A stretch of 64,000 nucleotides of DNA from Sipunculus nudus (Eukaryota > Annelida > Sipuncula > Golfingiida > Sipunculidae). Shown in pieces: positions 48,009-59,709 of the stretch. Below the pieces are notes generated by a model, which saw only the letters and a program-made list of their open reading frames with translations, was not told the origin of the DNA and searched no databases. A program made the position numbers and the translations under genes. The stretch lies in assembly GCA_026874595.1 (NCBI GenBank), contig CM049318.1, positions 24,633,456-24,697,455 on the forward strand, given 5' to 3'. The stretch's first letter is position 1. Each line of letters starts with the position of its first letter.

Positions 48009-48213
48009 CGTAAATATGGGGAACTTTATCATTTTCAGATAATTTAATCGTTTAATTTTAATCTTTATGAAAGAATATTTTATTTTTTTCCTCTCAAAGT
48101 ATATTAAAATTAATCCCGGCCTTAGTTGCCATCAGTATATGTGAATAAATTGAGTAAACAAACATGAATTATGCACTTGCACAAGAGTCTTTTTTTTATT
48201 TAAAATATGTTTT

Positions 48214-48277
<64 letters not shown>
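47941..48277. repeat. Two long (TA)n microsatellites
   Basis: TA runs at 47941-48007 and 48216-48277, both inside the inferred first intron of TRIM copy B. Confidence 0.95.
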
Positions 48278-48282
<5 letters not shown>

Positions 48283-48376
48283 GTTAATATAAGAATATAA
48301 CGTCATTTCCTGTATAACCTTTAAGACTTAATGTGCACTTATACGACAGTGTTTATTTTAAAATGTAAACCATGCA

Positions 48377-48477
<101 letters not shown>

Positions 48478-48491
48478 ATACACAGGTAACC

Positions 48492-50322
48492 ATGGCAGCT
48501 CACGATGAGTCATCCCCGTTGAGATGCTCAATTTGTTTTAACAACAAGGAAGGACGACAACCCAGATTCCTGCCGTGTCAACATTCATTCTGTGACGGAT
48601 GCCTAAAGGAATGGCACGAGAAGCGTTACCGAGAGGGCCACTGTGTCGTGACACAGGTAGAGTGCCCCACCTGTCGGACAAAGTCAGAACTACCAAGTGG
48701 AGACGTCTCAAGCTTACCAATGGATATTAATGTTCAGCAGTTTGCTGATTATTTCACAAAAGAATCGAAATTCGTCTCATGCCAGGTATGCAAATCTAAA
48801 GAAGTAAAAGCGGCTTGTATGATGTGTTATGTACTTTTATGTGATGACTGTAGCGATGAACACAAGAAGTCACCTTTGTTTGCGTCTCATGAACTGACCA
48901 GAAATCTCTGCGAGTCCCATGGCGCGGCACTTCAGGGTGTATGTACGACATGTCTGTGTGGTGTTTGTTTACATTGTGTTCGTGAAAAAAAGCACAAGGA
49001 CCACACCCTGGAAGACATGTCAAATGGTATAAAGACGATTAAAAGTAAAGTAGGAAAATGTACCAGAGAGCTGGAAGAATTAGTAACAATGGGGGACGTA
49101 GAAATGATCGAAAAACGAAACTACATTGAACATTTTCAGTGTTTAGAAGAAATAAAAGGAACACTGGATATGATAAAGAGAGACATCGAGAGACTGGAGA
49201 AGGAAATAGCGGATCACGAAAAACTGTGTAAAGCCAAGATAGACGCTGTATTCAAGGAATACGAAGCTCACAGTAAACGGGCATCCTCCGCCGTTTTGAA
49301 TGGAAACAAACTACTTGGGGAACAAGATGTTGCTGTTCTAGACATGTTACGGTCAGTTAAAGTCCCGGATAAACAGATGGATAGCGTGCTCAGGACTTCC
49401 TTATTCTCAGTACCAGACCTTAATTTTGTAGCGTTCAGTAATTGTCAACAAGAAAACGTGAATAAAGCACTAGACGCGTTAGCTAACTGTAAAGTTGTAT
49501 GTGGTATACCGGATGTGACTGCCATACATATTACACCAGCGTCCCCTGTGGAAGTATTAAATATAAAATGTGGTAAAAACCAAGATATACATGACCCCTG
49601 GCGTCTGTGTGGAACACCAGAGGGACACATTACCGTCTGTAATTATAAAAGGCGGACCTGCTTACAAAGTTTACAAGGACGGTAAAAAGACACGGCTGCT
49701 TGATGACGGTATAGCCGCTTGTGTAGACGGCGATGACGTTTACGTCATCAGTACAGACGGAGGTACCGTGACTCAGATAAACCAGGGTGGTACTGCCATG
49801 AAACATGAATTAAAACCTCCGATATCAAAACCTTGTGGGTTAGCAATATCCGGATATAATGCTTTTATTCTCACCTCCAAGTCAATCACCAAACAGTCAT
49901 TCCGTGATTCTGACTGCAGGAAAACGTTAACTTTTGAGGGTTGTGAAGATTTACGTTATTTACTGAAGACAAGTCACGGTGGGATGTCTAAGCTGGTTGT
50001 TACCAACCGGGATACCCACGAGGTGATCATCTGTGATGAAGCTGGTACTGTACTGACCAGATTTGGTGGCCGCGGGAGTGAGGATGGTTTACTGGTAGGG
50101 CCGGGAGGAATCAGCAAGATGAGTAACGGACACTTGCTGGTGGCGGACTACAACCATAGAATTGTAGAATATAAAATGGACGGTACTTTTGTCAGGAACC
50201 TCCTTACAGACAAAGATGGACTTTACAGGCCAAGAGATGTCGTCTGTAAATATCCATATCTGTGGGTGTCGGAAATTTTTTTTGAAAAGAAGAATATAAA
50301 ATTATTCAAGTTCTTTAACTGA
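48492..50322 (+). CDS. TRIM-type E3 ubiquitin ligase (RING, two B-boxes, coiled coil, NHL), copy B
   Basis: I chose ATG 48492 (ACCATGGC); the in-frame extension upstream is only translated CT/TA microsatellite. Domains: C3HC4 RING with C12, C15, C29, H31, C34, C37, C58, C61; B-box1 C97-C133 (C97, C100, C109, C112, C117, C120, H124, H133); B-box2 with C140, H143, C151, C154, C159, C162, H168, H171; a coiled coil at about 180-290; then NHL/beta-propeller repeats to the end (FGGRGSEDGLL ... GHLLVADYNHRIVEYKMDG). The family transfers ubiquitin and, in bivalves, is expanded and often linked to innate immunity. The frame shifts once near 49652, in an AAAA run before GGCGG; the span is 3n+1, fitting a one-base insertion. 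So it is either a young pseudogene or an intact gene with a sequencing error. AATAAA lies at 50543-50548. Confidence 0.85.
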
Positions 50323-50329
50323 TTTTTAT

Positions 50330-50617
50330 ATTCCCCCTTTTTACTGCTTTTACTGAAAATGTAACAATTGTTTGTGACGCCTATTTTATCAATTTGTTTT
50401 CCAAACGATGCATTTTGTAAGTCGTTCAGATTTTATTCAGTATCAGGCATTTGCCATGAAAATTCTTTATGTTGTATATAGATATCAATATAAAATACAT
50501 TTCCTTTTTAAGCCGACAAAAACAAGCCAAAATAGTATACTCAATAAAAGGTATGTTGTCAGGTACACTCCCACTAGGATGATTACACACACACACAAAT
50601 ATACATATATATACATA

Positions 50618-50661
<44 letters not shown>

Positions 50662-51000
50662 TAGTATATATTAAAACTGGCTTTTCCTCATATTAGCAGG
50701 TTATATCTGTGCAAGAAAGGTTTTTGTTTAGGTTGTAGGAATGCAAGGCCCACATGCACTCGGCCGTAAAGCACTTGCATATTTGTTTTTTTTTTTATCA
50801 TAAATCATTTAAATTAATAGTGACACCTGACATCTTACTATTAGTCACTCCACCAGTCACGCTGCCAAAACACAACACGCATTTGATTATTTCTGTGTTC
50901 CATGTCCAGGTAAGATGTTCAGTTTTTCTTCCTTTTTCATTCCATATTTCCATTAGAAAGTTCGGTAATTGTCTCAAATTTCTTCTTATTTATACTAATA
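50330..51000. other. 3' flank of TRIM copy B
   Basis: Contains the poly-A signal candidate (50543) and a CA/TA compound microsatellite (50586-50661); otherwise nothing recognised. Confidence 0.5.
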
Positions 51001-51003
51001 TTT

Positions 51004-51105
51004 ACTACCACAATCAGCTTAGATAAAGGACAGGCCAAGATAAAGTGCTATATAGGTGCTGAGGAGATGCTCGTTATCAGGCATGTGCTGATAGCAAGGA
51101 GGTTA
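51004..51105. repeat. Third copy of the 47563-type repeat
   Basis: AAAGGACAGGCCAAGATAAAGTGCTATA ... GCTGAGGAGATGCTCGTTATCAG, then CATGTG in place of the E-box. Confidence 0.65.
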
Positions 51106-51274
51106 AATAAAATACCTGCTATACTTATGTAACATCATGGCCGATAGTAAAGGCGGCACTCCACCCTATCGGTCATCCCCAACTGGGGTCACCATACCAT
51201 CACACACATGATCTTAGTGTGGGTGCAGTGTATGAAAAAAAATTCTTTATGTCAGAGGTATTTAATTTTATATC

Positions 51275-51275
<1 letters not shown>

Positions 51276-51338
<63 letters not shown>

Positions 51339-51339
51339 T
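51276..51339. repeat. (AAT)n microsatellite
   Basis: About twenty AAT units; gives the poly-Asn and poly-Ile spurious frames. Confidence 0.95.
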
Positions 51340-51488
51340 ATAGATGCCCAAATATTCCAAGATGCACGGTTAGACGAAATTATTGCAGGTTGAATAATAA
51401 TATTTTTTGTAGGTGGCACCATCAGTCAAATAAGAACCAGCCATGGACCACCCTGTTCAGGTTTCATTTTCATTTGATACTGCTTTTT

Positions 51489-52980
51489 AGCTCAGCTGAC
51501 TGAAAGTCATCTGAGCTAGAGTGATCACTTTTTGTCCGTCGTCCGTCTGTCTGTCCCTCCGTGCGTTAACCAGAGACAAATGGTAACCGCTTGATCTGGA
51601 TCTTTTAACTTGACATGCAGGGAGGTCCATGAAAAATCTCCTTGGAAACCTAAAATTAAGTTTTTGTTACCCATATCACTTGAGCCATGGTGCTCAGAAG
51701 TACCCCCTCCCCCCCCCCCGAATCATTAAAAATGTTATAAAAAAGCTCAAGTATCTGAACAACACTTGCATTGATCACCATGATTCTTTGCATGTATATT
51801 GATCCTGGAGGGTCACATAATTTCCTGAAGACAAGTAAACCCACCTGGATATTTTTCGAATTTTTAGGGTTTTTTTCTTCCATATTTGAAACCATTAAAA
51901 ATTGGGTCTTCCATTAACAGGGCACAAATCGTAACCGCTCCACCTGGAATATTTTAACTTGACATCCAGGTAAGCCCATGAAAAGTCTCCTTTGAAACCT
52001 GAATTAAGGTCTCTGCTACCCAAATCCTATGAGCTAAGGGGCTCAGAAGTCCCACCTGAATCGTTAAAAAATTTGACACAAAAGCAGGGCACAAATCATA
52101 ATCGTTGGACCTTGAATCTTCTAACCAGAAATCCTGAGAGTTCCTCATAAGTTTCCTGTGGTTACTTGAATTTAGGCATCTGTTACTAATATTATCCGAG
52201 CTAAGTGGCTCGTAAGTGCCGCCAAGAATAGTTCAAATATTATACAAAAACTCCAGTATCTGAACAACTAATGCATTGATTATCACGATTCTTTGCGTGC
52301 ATATTGATCATGGAGTGTTTATTATTTCCTGAAGATTAGTGGTGCCACCTGGATTTTTTTTTCGAATTTTTACGCAAATATGTTATCTATTTTTGAGACT
52401 GTTAAAGATGCGTTCATCTGTTTACAGGGCAAAATGGAATCTTCTTAATTGACATCCAGGGAGGCCCATACAAATCTCCTTGGAAACCTGAAATAAGAGT
52501 CTGTTACCCAAGTCCTCCGAGCTATGGGGATCAGCAGTACCCACCCACCCACCCCTTCCCCCAAAATAATTAAAAATTTGAGACAAAAACTCCAGTATCT
52601 GAACAACTAATTGATCATCATGATTCTTTGCATGCATATTGATCCTGGAGAGTTTCATCATTTCCTGAAGACTAGTGGCGCCAGCTGGATGATTGTTTTG
52701 GAACAAGTTTTATGCATATTTTTTTTCTATATTTGAGACCTTTTAATATGCAGTCATTCGTTAACAGGGCACAAATCGTAACCACTCGAACTGGAATCTT
52801 CTTATTTTACATCCAGGGAGGCCTATGAAAAGTCTCCATGGAATCTGAAATTAGGTCTCTGTTAGCCATATCCGCTGAGCTATGGGGACCAGAATTACCC
52901 CCCCCCCCCCCCCGAATAATTAAAGGTTAGATACAACAGCTCAAGTATCTGAAAAAAAAAACAACTAATGCATTGATTTG
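51489..52980 (+). repeat. AGCTCAG-hairpin element with tandem ~340-bp monomers, array 1
   Basis: Opens with a near-perfect hairpin, 51489-51517 (AGCTCAGCTGACT, loop GAA, AGTCATCTGAGCT), then GTCCGTCGTCCGTCTGTCTG. Monomers start with AACAGGGCACAAATCGTAACC near 51568, 51915, 52085, 52423 and 52763. Spacing is about 340 bp except for one half-unit of 170 bp. Each carries CTCCTTGGAAACCTGAAAT, GAGCTATGGGGCTCAGAAGT, a C-run, GTATCTGAACAACTAATGC and GACTAGTGGCGCCA. The right end stops abruptly at TRIM fragment D. Confidence 0.88.
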
Positions 52981-52982
52981 AG

Positions 52983-53105
52983 AGATGGGAGATGGATTTG
53001 ACCTCCCGAGAGATGTCGTCTATAGATATCCTTATCTCTGGATGGTAGAACATGGTAATTATGAGAGATAAATATTATTCAGATGTTCCAGCTGACCTGC
53101 TATTT
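52983..53105 (+). pseudogene. TRIM 3'-end fragment, copy D
   Basis: GATGGATTTGACCTCC, GAGAGATGTCGTCTATAGA, TATCCTTATCTCTGGATGGTA and ATTATTCAGATGTTCCAGCTGA parallel the last ~40 codons of TRIM copy B; the end (GCTGACCTGCT) is closer to copy A. A TAA in GAGAGATAAAT interrupts it. No other TRIM domain is present. Confidence 0.75.
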
Positions 53106-53109
53106 CTAT

Positions 53110-53360
53110 ACCTTTCCGCGCACTCTCAAACTACCGAAGCGGTCTCAGAATTGTTTGTTTCTTTTTAAAGATCTACTTGGACAGAATGTTTTGCAAACCC
53201 AAAAAAAATATGGAATACATGGTCTTTAACGGTGGAGAATCCAAATTTAAATGTCTTTAAACTCGTCAAAGCACCAATATTTGTTACCATTGAGCAAAAT
53301 TACAGAAAAGCCAGCATGGAGGGATTTAGCCGGACTTTTTACTTCTTATTAAACACAAGG
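53110..53360. other. Intergenic, nothing recognised
   Basis: No supported gene. Confidence 0.4.
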
Positions 53361-53364
53361 ACCT

Positions 53365-53426
53365 ACACACACACACACACCCTCACACACACCCACATAT
53401 ATATATATATTATATATATATATATA
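53365..53426. repeat. (CA)n(TA)n compound microsatellite
   Basis: CA-rich run followed by a TA run abutting the hairpin at 53427. Confidence 0.95.
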
Positions 53427-53527
53427 GATGGAAAGGGTATACACAGAAAAGTCGGTTCCGATTCGAAGATCGTGGGTTCGAATCCCACGGGCAGTGAACC
53501 GACTTTTTTGTGTATGCTCTTTCCATC
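53427..53527. repeat. Long inverted repeat enclosing a tRNA T-arm
   Basis: Arms 53427-53458 and 53496-53527 (32 nt each, three mismatches) form a hairpin. The 37-nt loop contains GTGGGTTCGAATCCCAC, a complete T-stem and TTCGAAT loop identical in form to a tRNA T-arm (pol III B box). No acceptor, D or anticodon arm accompanies it. Frames across it on both strands are spurious. Confidence 0.8.
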
Positions 53528-53555
53528 TTTATTCAATGAACCGGCATGGCTATTC

Positions 53556-53560
<5 letters not shown>

Positions 53561-53646
<86 letters not shown>
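53561..53646. repeat. (CT)n(TA)n compound microsatellite
   Basis: CT run followed by TA run; a further CT tract lies at 53703-53756. Confidence 0.95.
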
Positions 53647-53650
<4 letters not shown>

Positions 53651-53982
53651 GAAACATTGCACATTAATACACAGCAACGTTTACGATAAAAGTCGGTACT
53701 TACATCTCTCTCTCACACATCTCTCTCATCCCCTCTCTCTCTCTCTCTCTCTCTTATAGGTGACCGTATCCATGCATACAAAAACCGCATGTGTCCCCAA
53801 AGAGTTAGTGTTTTATAGAGCTGATGGACGTTAAGATATTTATGGGGTTACCCTTGTTGGTATTGGAAAATTAAGTTGGATGAAACTGGATGTAAATTTT
53901 ATTCACCATTCTAAGATATAGTTTATATTAAGTTTTAACGCAGCAATAATAACAATAATAATTATAATTTTAATTATAATTA

Positions 53983-53997
53983 TGTATATATATAATT

Positions 53998-54055
<58 letters not shown>

Positions 54056-54062
54056 TATATAT
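53983..54062. repeat. (TA)n microsatellite
   Basis: TA run with a few interruptions. Confidence 0.9.
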
Positions 54063-54064
54063 GT

Positions 54065-55160
54065 GTGAGCATGTGTGAGCAGTTTAGAATGTAAACAAAT
54101 GATATAATGTATACATTTCTTGGCCAATGAGAACGTTAAATAGGTTAAGCCACGAAAGAAAGTGTACATTTAATGACACGACAATATAGAATATGAAAAG
54201 GGCACTCGTTACTGCATGACATGGTAGCCAATACACACTGTGGGAAAGGTTAGTGGTGTTCATTCAGGGCCTTGGAGCACTCAAAGCTGAAATATTGTTT
54301 GATACTTCTTACAGGCATTAACATATAATTGTAAATTATTGTAACGTCGTCTTGAACAAGGTGGATATAGTGTATGCCATGTAGAGTTGAACATATCATA
54401 TGGTTTCTAATAAACGTTTTTCTCTCGAATATTTGCTTCCTTGGAAACGTGGTTTACTAAAAATGCGTGTTAACTTGAAAACGCGTGTATCATAGAAAGA
54501 GTTTAAAACCTTTAAAAGCAATGAATCGGGTTATCCTAGATATATTGCATCTACATTGAACAAACTTGATATCGTGGTTAAGTTAGGGTCTGTCTTAAAG
54601 GGGGAGAATTAACGGAGACTTCTCGGATAGTTTTCATATTCAATAATACTTTTAAATACACATAAGAATCACTTTAAAGCAGCAACTATATTACTCTTAA
54701 ATATGTGTTCACTCTTAAATGACTGAATTAATTATGATCTTTACATTATTAAGTATTTGGAGCGCAAACAACCTGGAATTGCCGCCGAGTGAATGCCTTA
54801 CGCAAAATATAACACACGTCTGAGTCACCAGCTGACACTGACAGATCTTAAGTGGTAAAACACGAAAAACACTGATGTTTCCCTAACATGTCTATTGCCC
54901 ATCCTTTTCGAAAGGTCAATTGAAAAAATTAAGAAAGTTTGGAGATTTTGTATTGTTAAATGTAATAACAATTGTTTGATTTTGTTGTTTTTCTCAGGTT
55001 TTGTCTCCTGATGAATGATGAAGAATTTAAATACGAGTGGGTGCGATACATAAGACGTTACTTTAGCGTGCTGGTAGTGGGGTGCGGATGGATGTTCTGA
55101 GTTTCCTTCAAGGGCTGGCCGAGCTTGCATATAAAAACGGACTCTTCGACTCCTTATTTT
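54065..55160. other. Intergenic, nothing recognised
   Basis: AT-rich, no supported gene. Confidence 0.4.
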
Positions 55161-55164
55161 ATTA

Positions 55165-55590
55165 TATAAAATACTAGCCGATAAACCCGGTTACCGGGCT
55201 TTTCTATCGGATTGGGAATGTATTAAATGCAATGTGGAATGTTGCTGATTTGTGTTATTCCAAACTATTTTTTTACAATTTTTTTGTTTAGATTTATTTT
55301 GTGGCGTTGTGCTCATGGCAAGATTATGCAACGGTATATATATACCTTGAAGACCTGGTCACTGATGATGAATGCGAACCGAAATGGGACGTGTGTGCAT
55401 TCAAATTTTCTAAGATCTTTGACTGGTTACATATATTATTATTGGAATACATCTAAATAATCTATTGATGTAAGGAACATATGAAGGATAAAGTCAACGT
55501 ATGTTTAAAACAAGGAAGCTGTTCCTAAGGAAAGTCCGGAATACCCGCCCCCCCCCCTCCTTTTTTTCAGCCGCCCAAACATTTTTAAGG
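55165..55590. repeat. Dispersed segment with 5' hairpin, copy 2
   Basis: Begins with CCGATAAACCCGG, loop TTA, CCGGGCTTTTCTATCGG and then follows 27498-27965 (CATGGCAAGA, TTGAAGACCTGGTCACTGATG, AAGGAAGCTGTTCCTAAG). It ends in a C-run and AAACATTTTTAAGG, as the 28-kb copy does. Confidence 0.75.
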
Positions 55591-55599
55591 ATTAACCTG

Positions 55600-56580
55600 A
55601 GAAGTGTATATTCCAAACATTAAGTAAATGGAGCAAATATAGAGTATGCCTCGGCATTACCCATGCCATATATAACCAACAGAAGGTATTTTCGGAAATA
55701 AATTATACATATTGATTAACCTGTGGATTAATTTTGCTGTGTAAGATCCGTGAACCGTTATGTAAACATAAACATAAACCTGTGCACGTGCTTCCTGTGA
55801 ATGTTTACGTGTTACAACTGTTTCTCCAATCGTTAACGGTGCTAGTACATCGACACTTGTTGTGGCCATTTCAACTTTATGTGAAAAGATTACCATGATG
55901 AATTAGGGAAATAACCATTTTTGCATGATGAAATATGATACGACTGCCAAGGGACCGAAATTCATCTGTTTTTAAACATTTAATGACCATGCAAGACGTT
56001 CAGTGACTAGAATAGATGTCGGGCCAAACACATGTCACTGATAGGCAACCTTTAAGTTATTGAACAGTGACGCATACATTTCCGCATAGACTGATATATA
56101 TCCTAATCTTATGTATCACAGATAGAAGATATTTCCATGCTCTTCCTGTTATTCTGGCCTGAGTTTCTAGAATGTAGACGGAGGTATTTATGTAGTCTCT
56201 TTATGTCCATTTGTTCATCGTGTTATAATAGTATTGTTTTTTTTTTAAATTCCAGTTCTTGTTAACAGGATTTGTAGTGATTTTCAGTTTATACTAATTT
56301 CCGTATTTTCTCGAGTATTTCTCCAGGTAAACTTTGTCGGCACACTATCGCGCGATTGTGGATGGTAGTGGAACGGGCACGTCATATTGTTAACATTGTG
56401 GAAACCCTGTTATCATTAAGTCAGCCCACCTTAGTCTGTCCCTGACGTTACGAATCAACATGAAGAAAGAAAACTGTCAAAGAGCGCATAGATCCCACAA
56501 GACAGTGATTTCCGTGTGTATACACTTCAAATGAAATATCATAATTTACATAATTCAGAGAATAGTAATAATCCAGTAAA
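55600..56580. other. Intergenic, nothing recognised
   Basis: No supported gene. Confidence 0.4.
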
Positions 56581-56588
56581 AGAAAATG

Positions 56589-56765
56589 GTTGTGCAGACG
56601 AGAGTGCCTGGTAGATGGCGCAACTGTCTGTTTCTTTCGATTCTTTTCATGATTGTGCAGAGTTGTCTTTGGACCTTGTACTCTCATAATCGGTACCTAC
56701 CGATTATACGAAACATATCATATACTGGTATTCACTTTTACAAGGACCATGGTGACAAAGGACAC
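56589..56765 (+). other. Weak third copy of the TRIM first-exon segment
   Basis: CTTTGGACCTTGTACTC, a GGTAC passage and ACCATGGTGACAAAGGACAC/GTATGT, with the donor-like junction at 56765/56766, follow the same order as 47104-47337. More diverged, and no TRIM coding exon follows within the window. Confidence 0.35.
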
Positions 56766-56789
56766 GTATGTTGTCACTAAACAAAACAT

Positions 56790-57075
56790 AATATCTCATT
56801 GAACGTCCCTATGCACTGTTGTAAAAGGACATTTCTTTGGCAAATTTACAATTAATGCAAATGGAATTACATATCGACAGTCAGTTTTAAAAATGAAATA
56901 CTTGCAACCTGAACATGAGACAATCCAAACAAGAGTAAGCAAGATGCGTACTAATATATACTACACATGTATGAGATCAGGAAATATCGTAAAATTTAAA
57001 TCATAATAGGATTAGTTTTTTTTCAGTTTATATCTCGCAAAATCGTGCTAATATTAAGATAGCCCATAAAGGTAC

Positions 57076-57155
<80 letters not shown>

Positions 57156-57960
57156 TAGAAACTCCGAATTACCTACACTTCAGGGACCGTACATTTTGCC
57201 CGCAATAGAGAGGTGTCGTTTGTTTGGTGGTTATAGATTTCTGGGCCTATTTTCCAGGGACTGCCCATAAGTAGCGGTAAATAGGAGGTGCCCTTAGTAG
57301 AGATGTGCCCGTGAGGAGAGGTTCCACTGTCTATGTGTGTGTGCCGTCGATCCCACTATTGATGAGAATTCTCGAGCCTGGTACTTTGAAAGACCTGATT
57401 GAATCTTGTTATAACCGAGTTTCCAGCTCCGATGAAGTCTCCAGCACAGTTCTTAATTTTTATTGATAATCCATTAATTTGTATTGATAATATTGAGTCC
57501 TATTGTGTTGGCGATACATAGTCAAGAACAACTAATGGCTGGATTATATCGTACAGGAGGAAATATCAGAACAATTACCCTGAGATTGCATTTTACAATA
57601 TGCATGACAGTTATTTACAGTTATTTTTTTTAATATTACACATAAATAAGGTAACACACATGTACACTATCTTTGATGTAAAATTATATAAAATCATCGT
57701 CAAAATTCCGAATGACCGACGGCGTTCACTTTCTACTTGGGATTGTATGAAGGTTAACTAAAAACTACACAGAATTAATTGCTACCTCGGTGACAGTTAT
57801 GTTGAGACGGATTAAATTCTAAATCTTGCAGTCATTGATTGCTTCTTCTAGTTCATCCAATGTGAGCGAATATTCATGAATTTCAAAATTTATCAAGAGG
57901 TGTCCATGTTTAGTAAGCCGTGTTACACATTTGACTGTTTTCAAACATTTTAGGCAGGAT
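56790..57960. other. Intergenic with a (CT)n(TA)n microsatellite
   Basis: The compound microsatellite is at 57076-57153. No supported gene elsewhere in the stretch. Confidence 0.45.
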
Positions 57961-57967
57961 TTTTTTT

Positions 57968-59021
57968 AGCTCAGCTGACTGAAAGTCATTCTCTCTATTT
58001 TTGAAACCTTAAAAGATGTGGTCTTCTGTTAACAGGGCAGAAAATGTAATTACTGGACCTGGAATCATCTTACTTAGTATCCTAGGAAGTCTATAAAAAA
58101 TCTCCTTTGAAACCTGAAATAAGGTCTCTGTTTCCCATATTCTTTGAGCTATGGGGCTCCGAATAACCCCAAGAATAATGGAAAATTTGATAAAAAAAGC
58201 TCTAGTACCTGAACAACTGATGCATTGATCAACATGATTTTTTGCATGAATATAGATTATGGAGTCTTTTATTAGTTTTTGCAGGCTGGTGGCGCCACCT
58301 GTATTTTTATTACTTTTTATACGATTTTTTTTCTCTATTTTTGAGACCTTAAAAGATGGGGTCTTCTGTTAACATGGCAGAAATCGTAACGACTGGACCT
58401 GGAATCTTCTAGTTTAATATCCTAGGAGGTCCATAAAAAAACTCCTTCGAAACCTGAAATGTGGTCTCTGTTACCCATATTCTTTGAGCTATGGGGCTCT
58501 GAAGTTCCCCCCAGAATAATGGAAAATTTGATACAAAAGCTCAATTATCTGAACAAATAATGCATTGATCACCATGAGTTTTTGCATGCACATTGATCAT
58601 GGAGTGATTCATCAGTTTCCGCAGACTGGTGGCGCCACCTGATTTTTTTTTTCCATTTTTTTTACGATTTATATTCTCTATTTTTGAGACCTTAAAAGAT
58701 GTGTTAACAAGGCACAAATCATAACCACTATAACTAGAATCTTCTAACTTGACATCCCGGGAGGTCCATTAAAAGTCTCCTTGGAAACCTGAAATTAGGT
58801 CTCTGTTACCAATATTCTCCAAGCTATTTGGCTCAGAAGTACCTCCAGAATAATTAAAAGTTTGTTAACAGGGCACAATTTTCACCACTGAGTCTTGATG
58901 AACATAAGCTAATATGCATGAACTATGATGCCACCTACATAATCTTAATCAGTTGCCTGTGCAAGGACATATTGTCAACATGTCAGTCGGCTGAGCGTCA
59001 TGACCCATGGGTCACTTGTTT
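57968..59021 (+). repeat. AGCTCAG-hairpin element with tandem ~340-bp monomers, array 2
   Basis: Opens with AGCTCAGCTGACTGAAAGTC (57968 on) and enters a monomer. Monomer starts (AACAGGGC or variants) fall near 58030, 58370, 58705 and 58865, i.e. two full ~340-bp steps and one half-step. It keeps a right end: TCGGCTGAGCGTCA, the perfect palindrome TGACCCATGGGTCA (59001-59014), then CTTGTTT. It belongs to the same family as 51489-52980. Confidence 0.88.
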
Positions 59022-59024
59022 CAA

Positions 59025-59605
59025 GTATTAAAGGTCTGCGTTAGTTAAATTATTGGGGTCCTGGAAGAAGATTTGGCTAATTCGAGCCCTGTTATCAACC
59101 TTGTTTACATTGTGTTAAAACAATTATCTTATGAGGTATCTCCAGTGTGGTCCGACAGTGTCGATAAGATCCGGATCTATGGGAACATCTGCTTCACTTA
59201 ACTGTGCAGAATAACGATTCGTGCGAAAGGTCTAGAAAAACAAACTAGAAATGAAAGTAAAAGTGAATTTATCGACAAAGCGTAAGATAAACTAGTTCCA
59301 TCCGTTATATTTTAATGCATTTATCTAACATAAATCTTGACTAGACTAATATCTGGCATAATTTCATCAAATTCACAACAGACGCTTTTAGTAATAAATT
59401 ATAGTTCTGGGTGGAGGGTGTGTGTGCTTTCTTTGCCTTAGGTTTGTTACAGCTTACATATACTTTTTTGGGGTAAAATTATTTATCCCAAAACTACCTG
59501 GTATATCGTGGCACTTGACAAACAGACAAATACTGCATTGACAAAACTGCCATTGCTATTGGTTTCTTAATGGGAAGATGGTATAGACAGGTGGAAATAA
59601 ATTTC
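59025..59605. other. Intergenic, nothing recognised
   Basis: No supported gene. Confidence 0.4.
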
Positions 59606-59609
59606 TTAT

Positions 59610-59705
59610 GATGGAGCGTGGAGGCGTAATGGTTTGGGCGCTCGATATGTGACCAGTTTGCGAGCTCGCGTCGCGTTCTGCCCGTATGGGAACGACATAA
59701 AAAAT
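59610..59705 (+). mobile_element. SINE family A, head fragment
   Basis: GATGGAGCGTGGAGGCGTAATGG, GTGACCAGTTTGCGAGCTC and GCGTTCTGCCCGTATGGGA match the tRNA-like head and early body of the family; truncated thereafter. Confidence 0.7.
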
Positions 59706-59709
59706 GATA

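Noticed and set aside
49640-49660. Programmed ribosomal frameshift in TRIM copy B
   Set aside because: The shift needed is +1 in B but -1 in A, no canonical slippery heptamer is in frame, and indels fit better.
51208-51503. ORFs with poly-Asn and poly-Ile runs
   Set aside because: Produced by the AAT microsatellite.
53363-53557. Open frame with VGFEPT-like peptide, and plus-strand frames over the same place
   Set aside because: It is translation of the tRNA T-arm and its inverted-repeat arms, plus microsatellite; not a gene.
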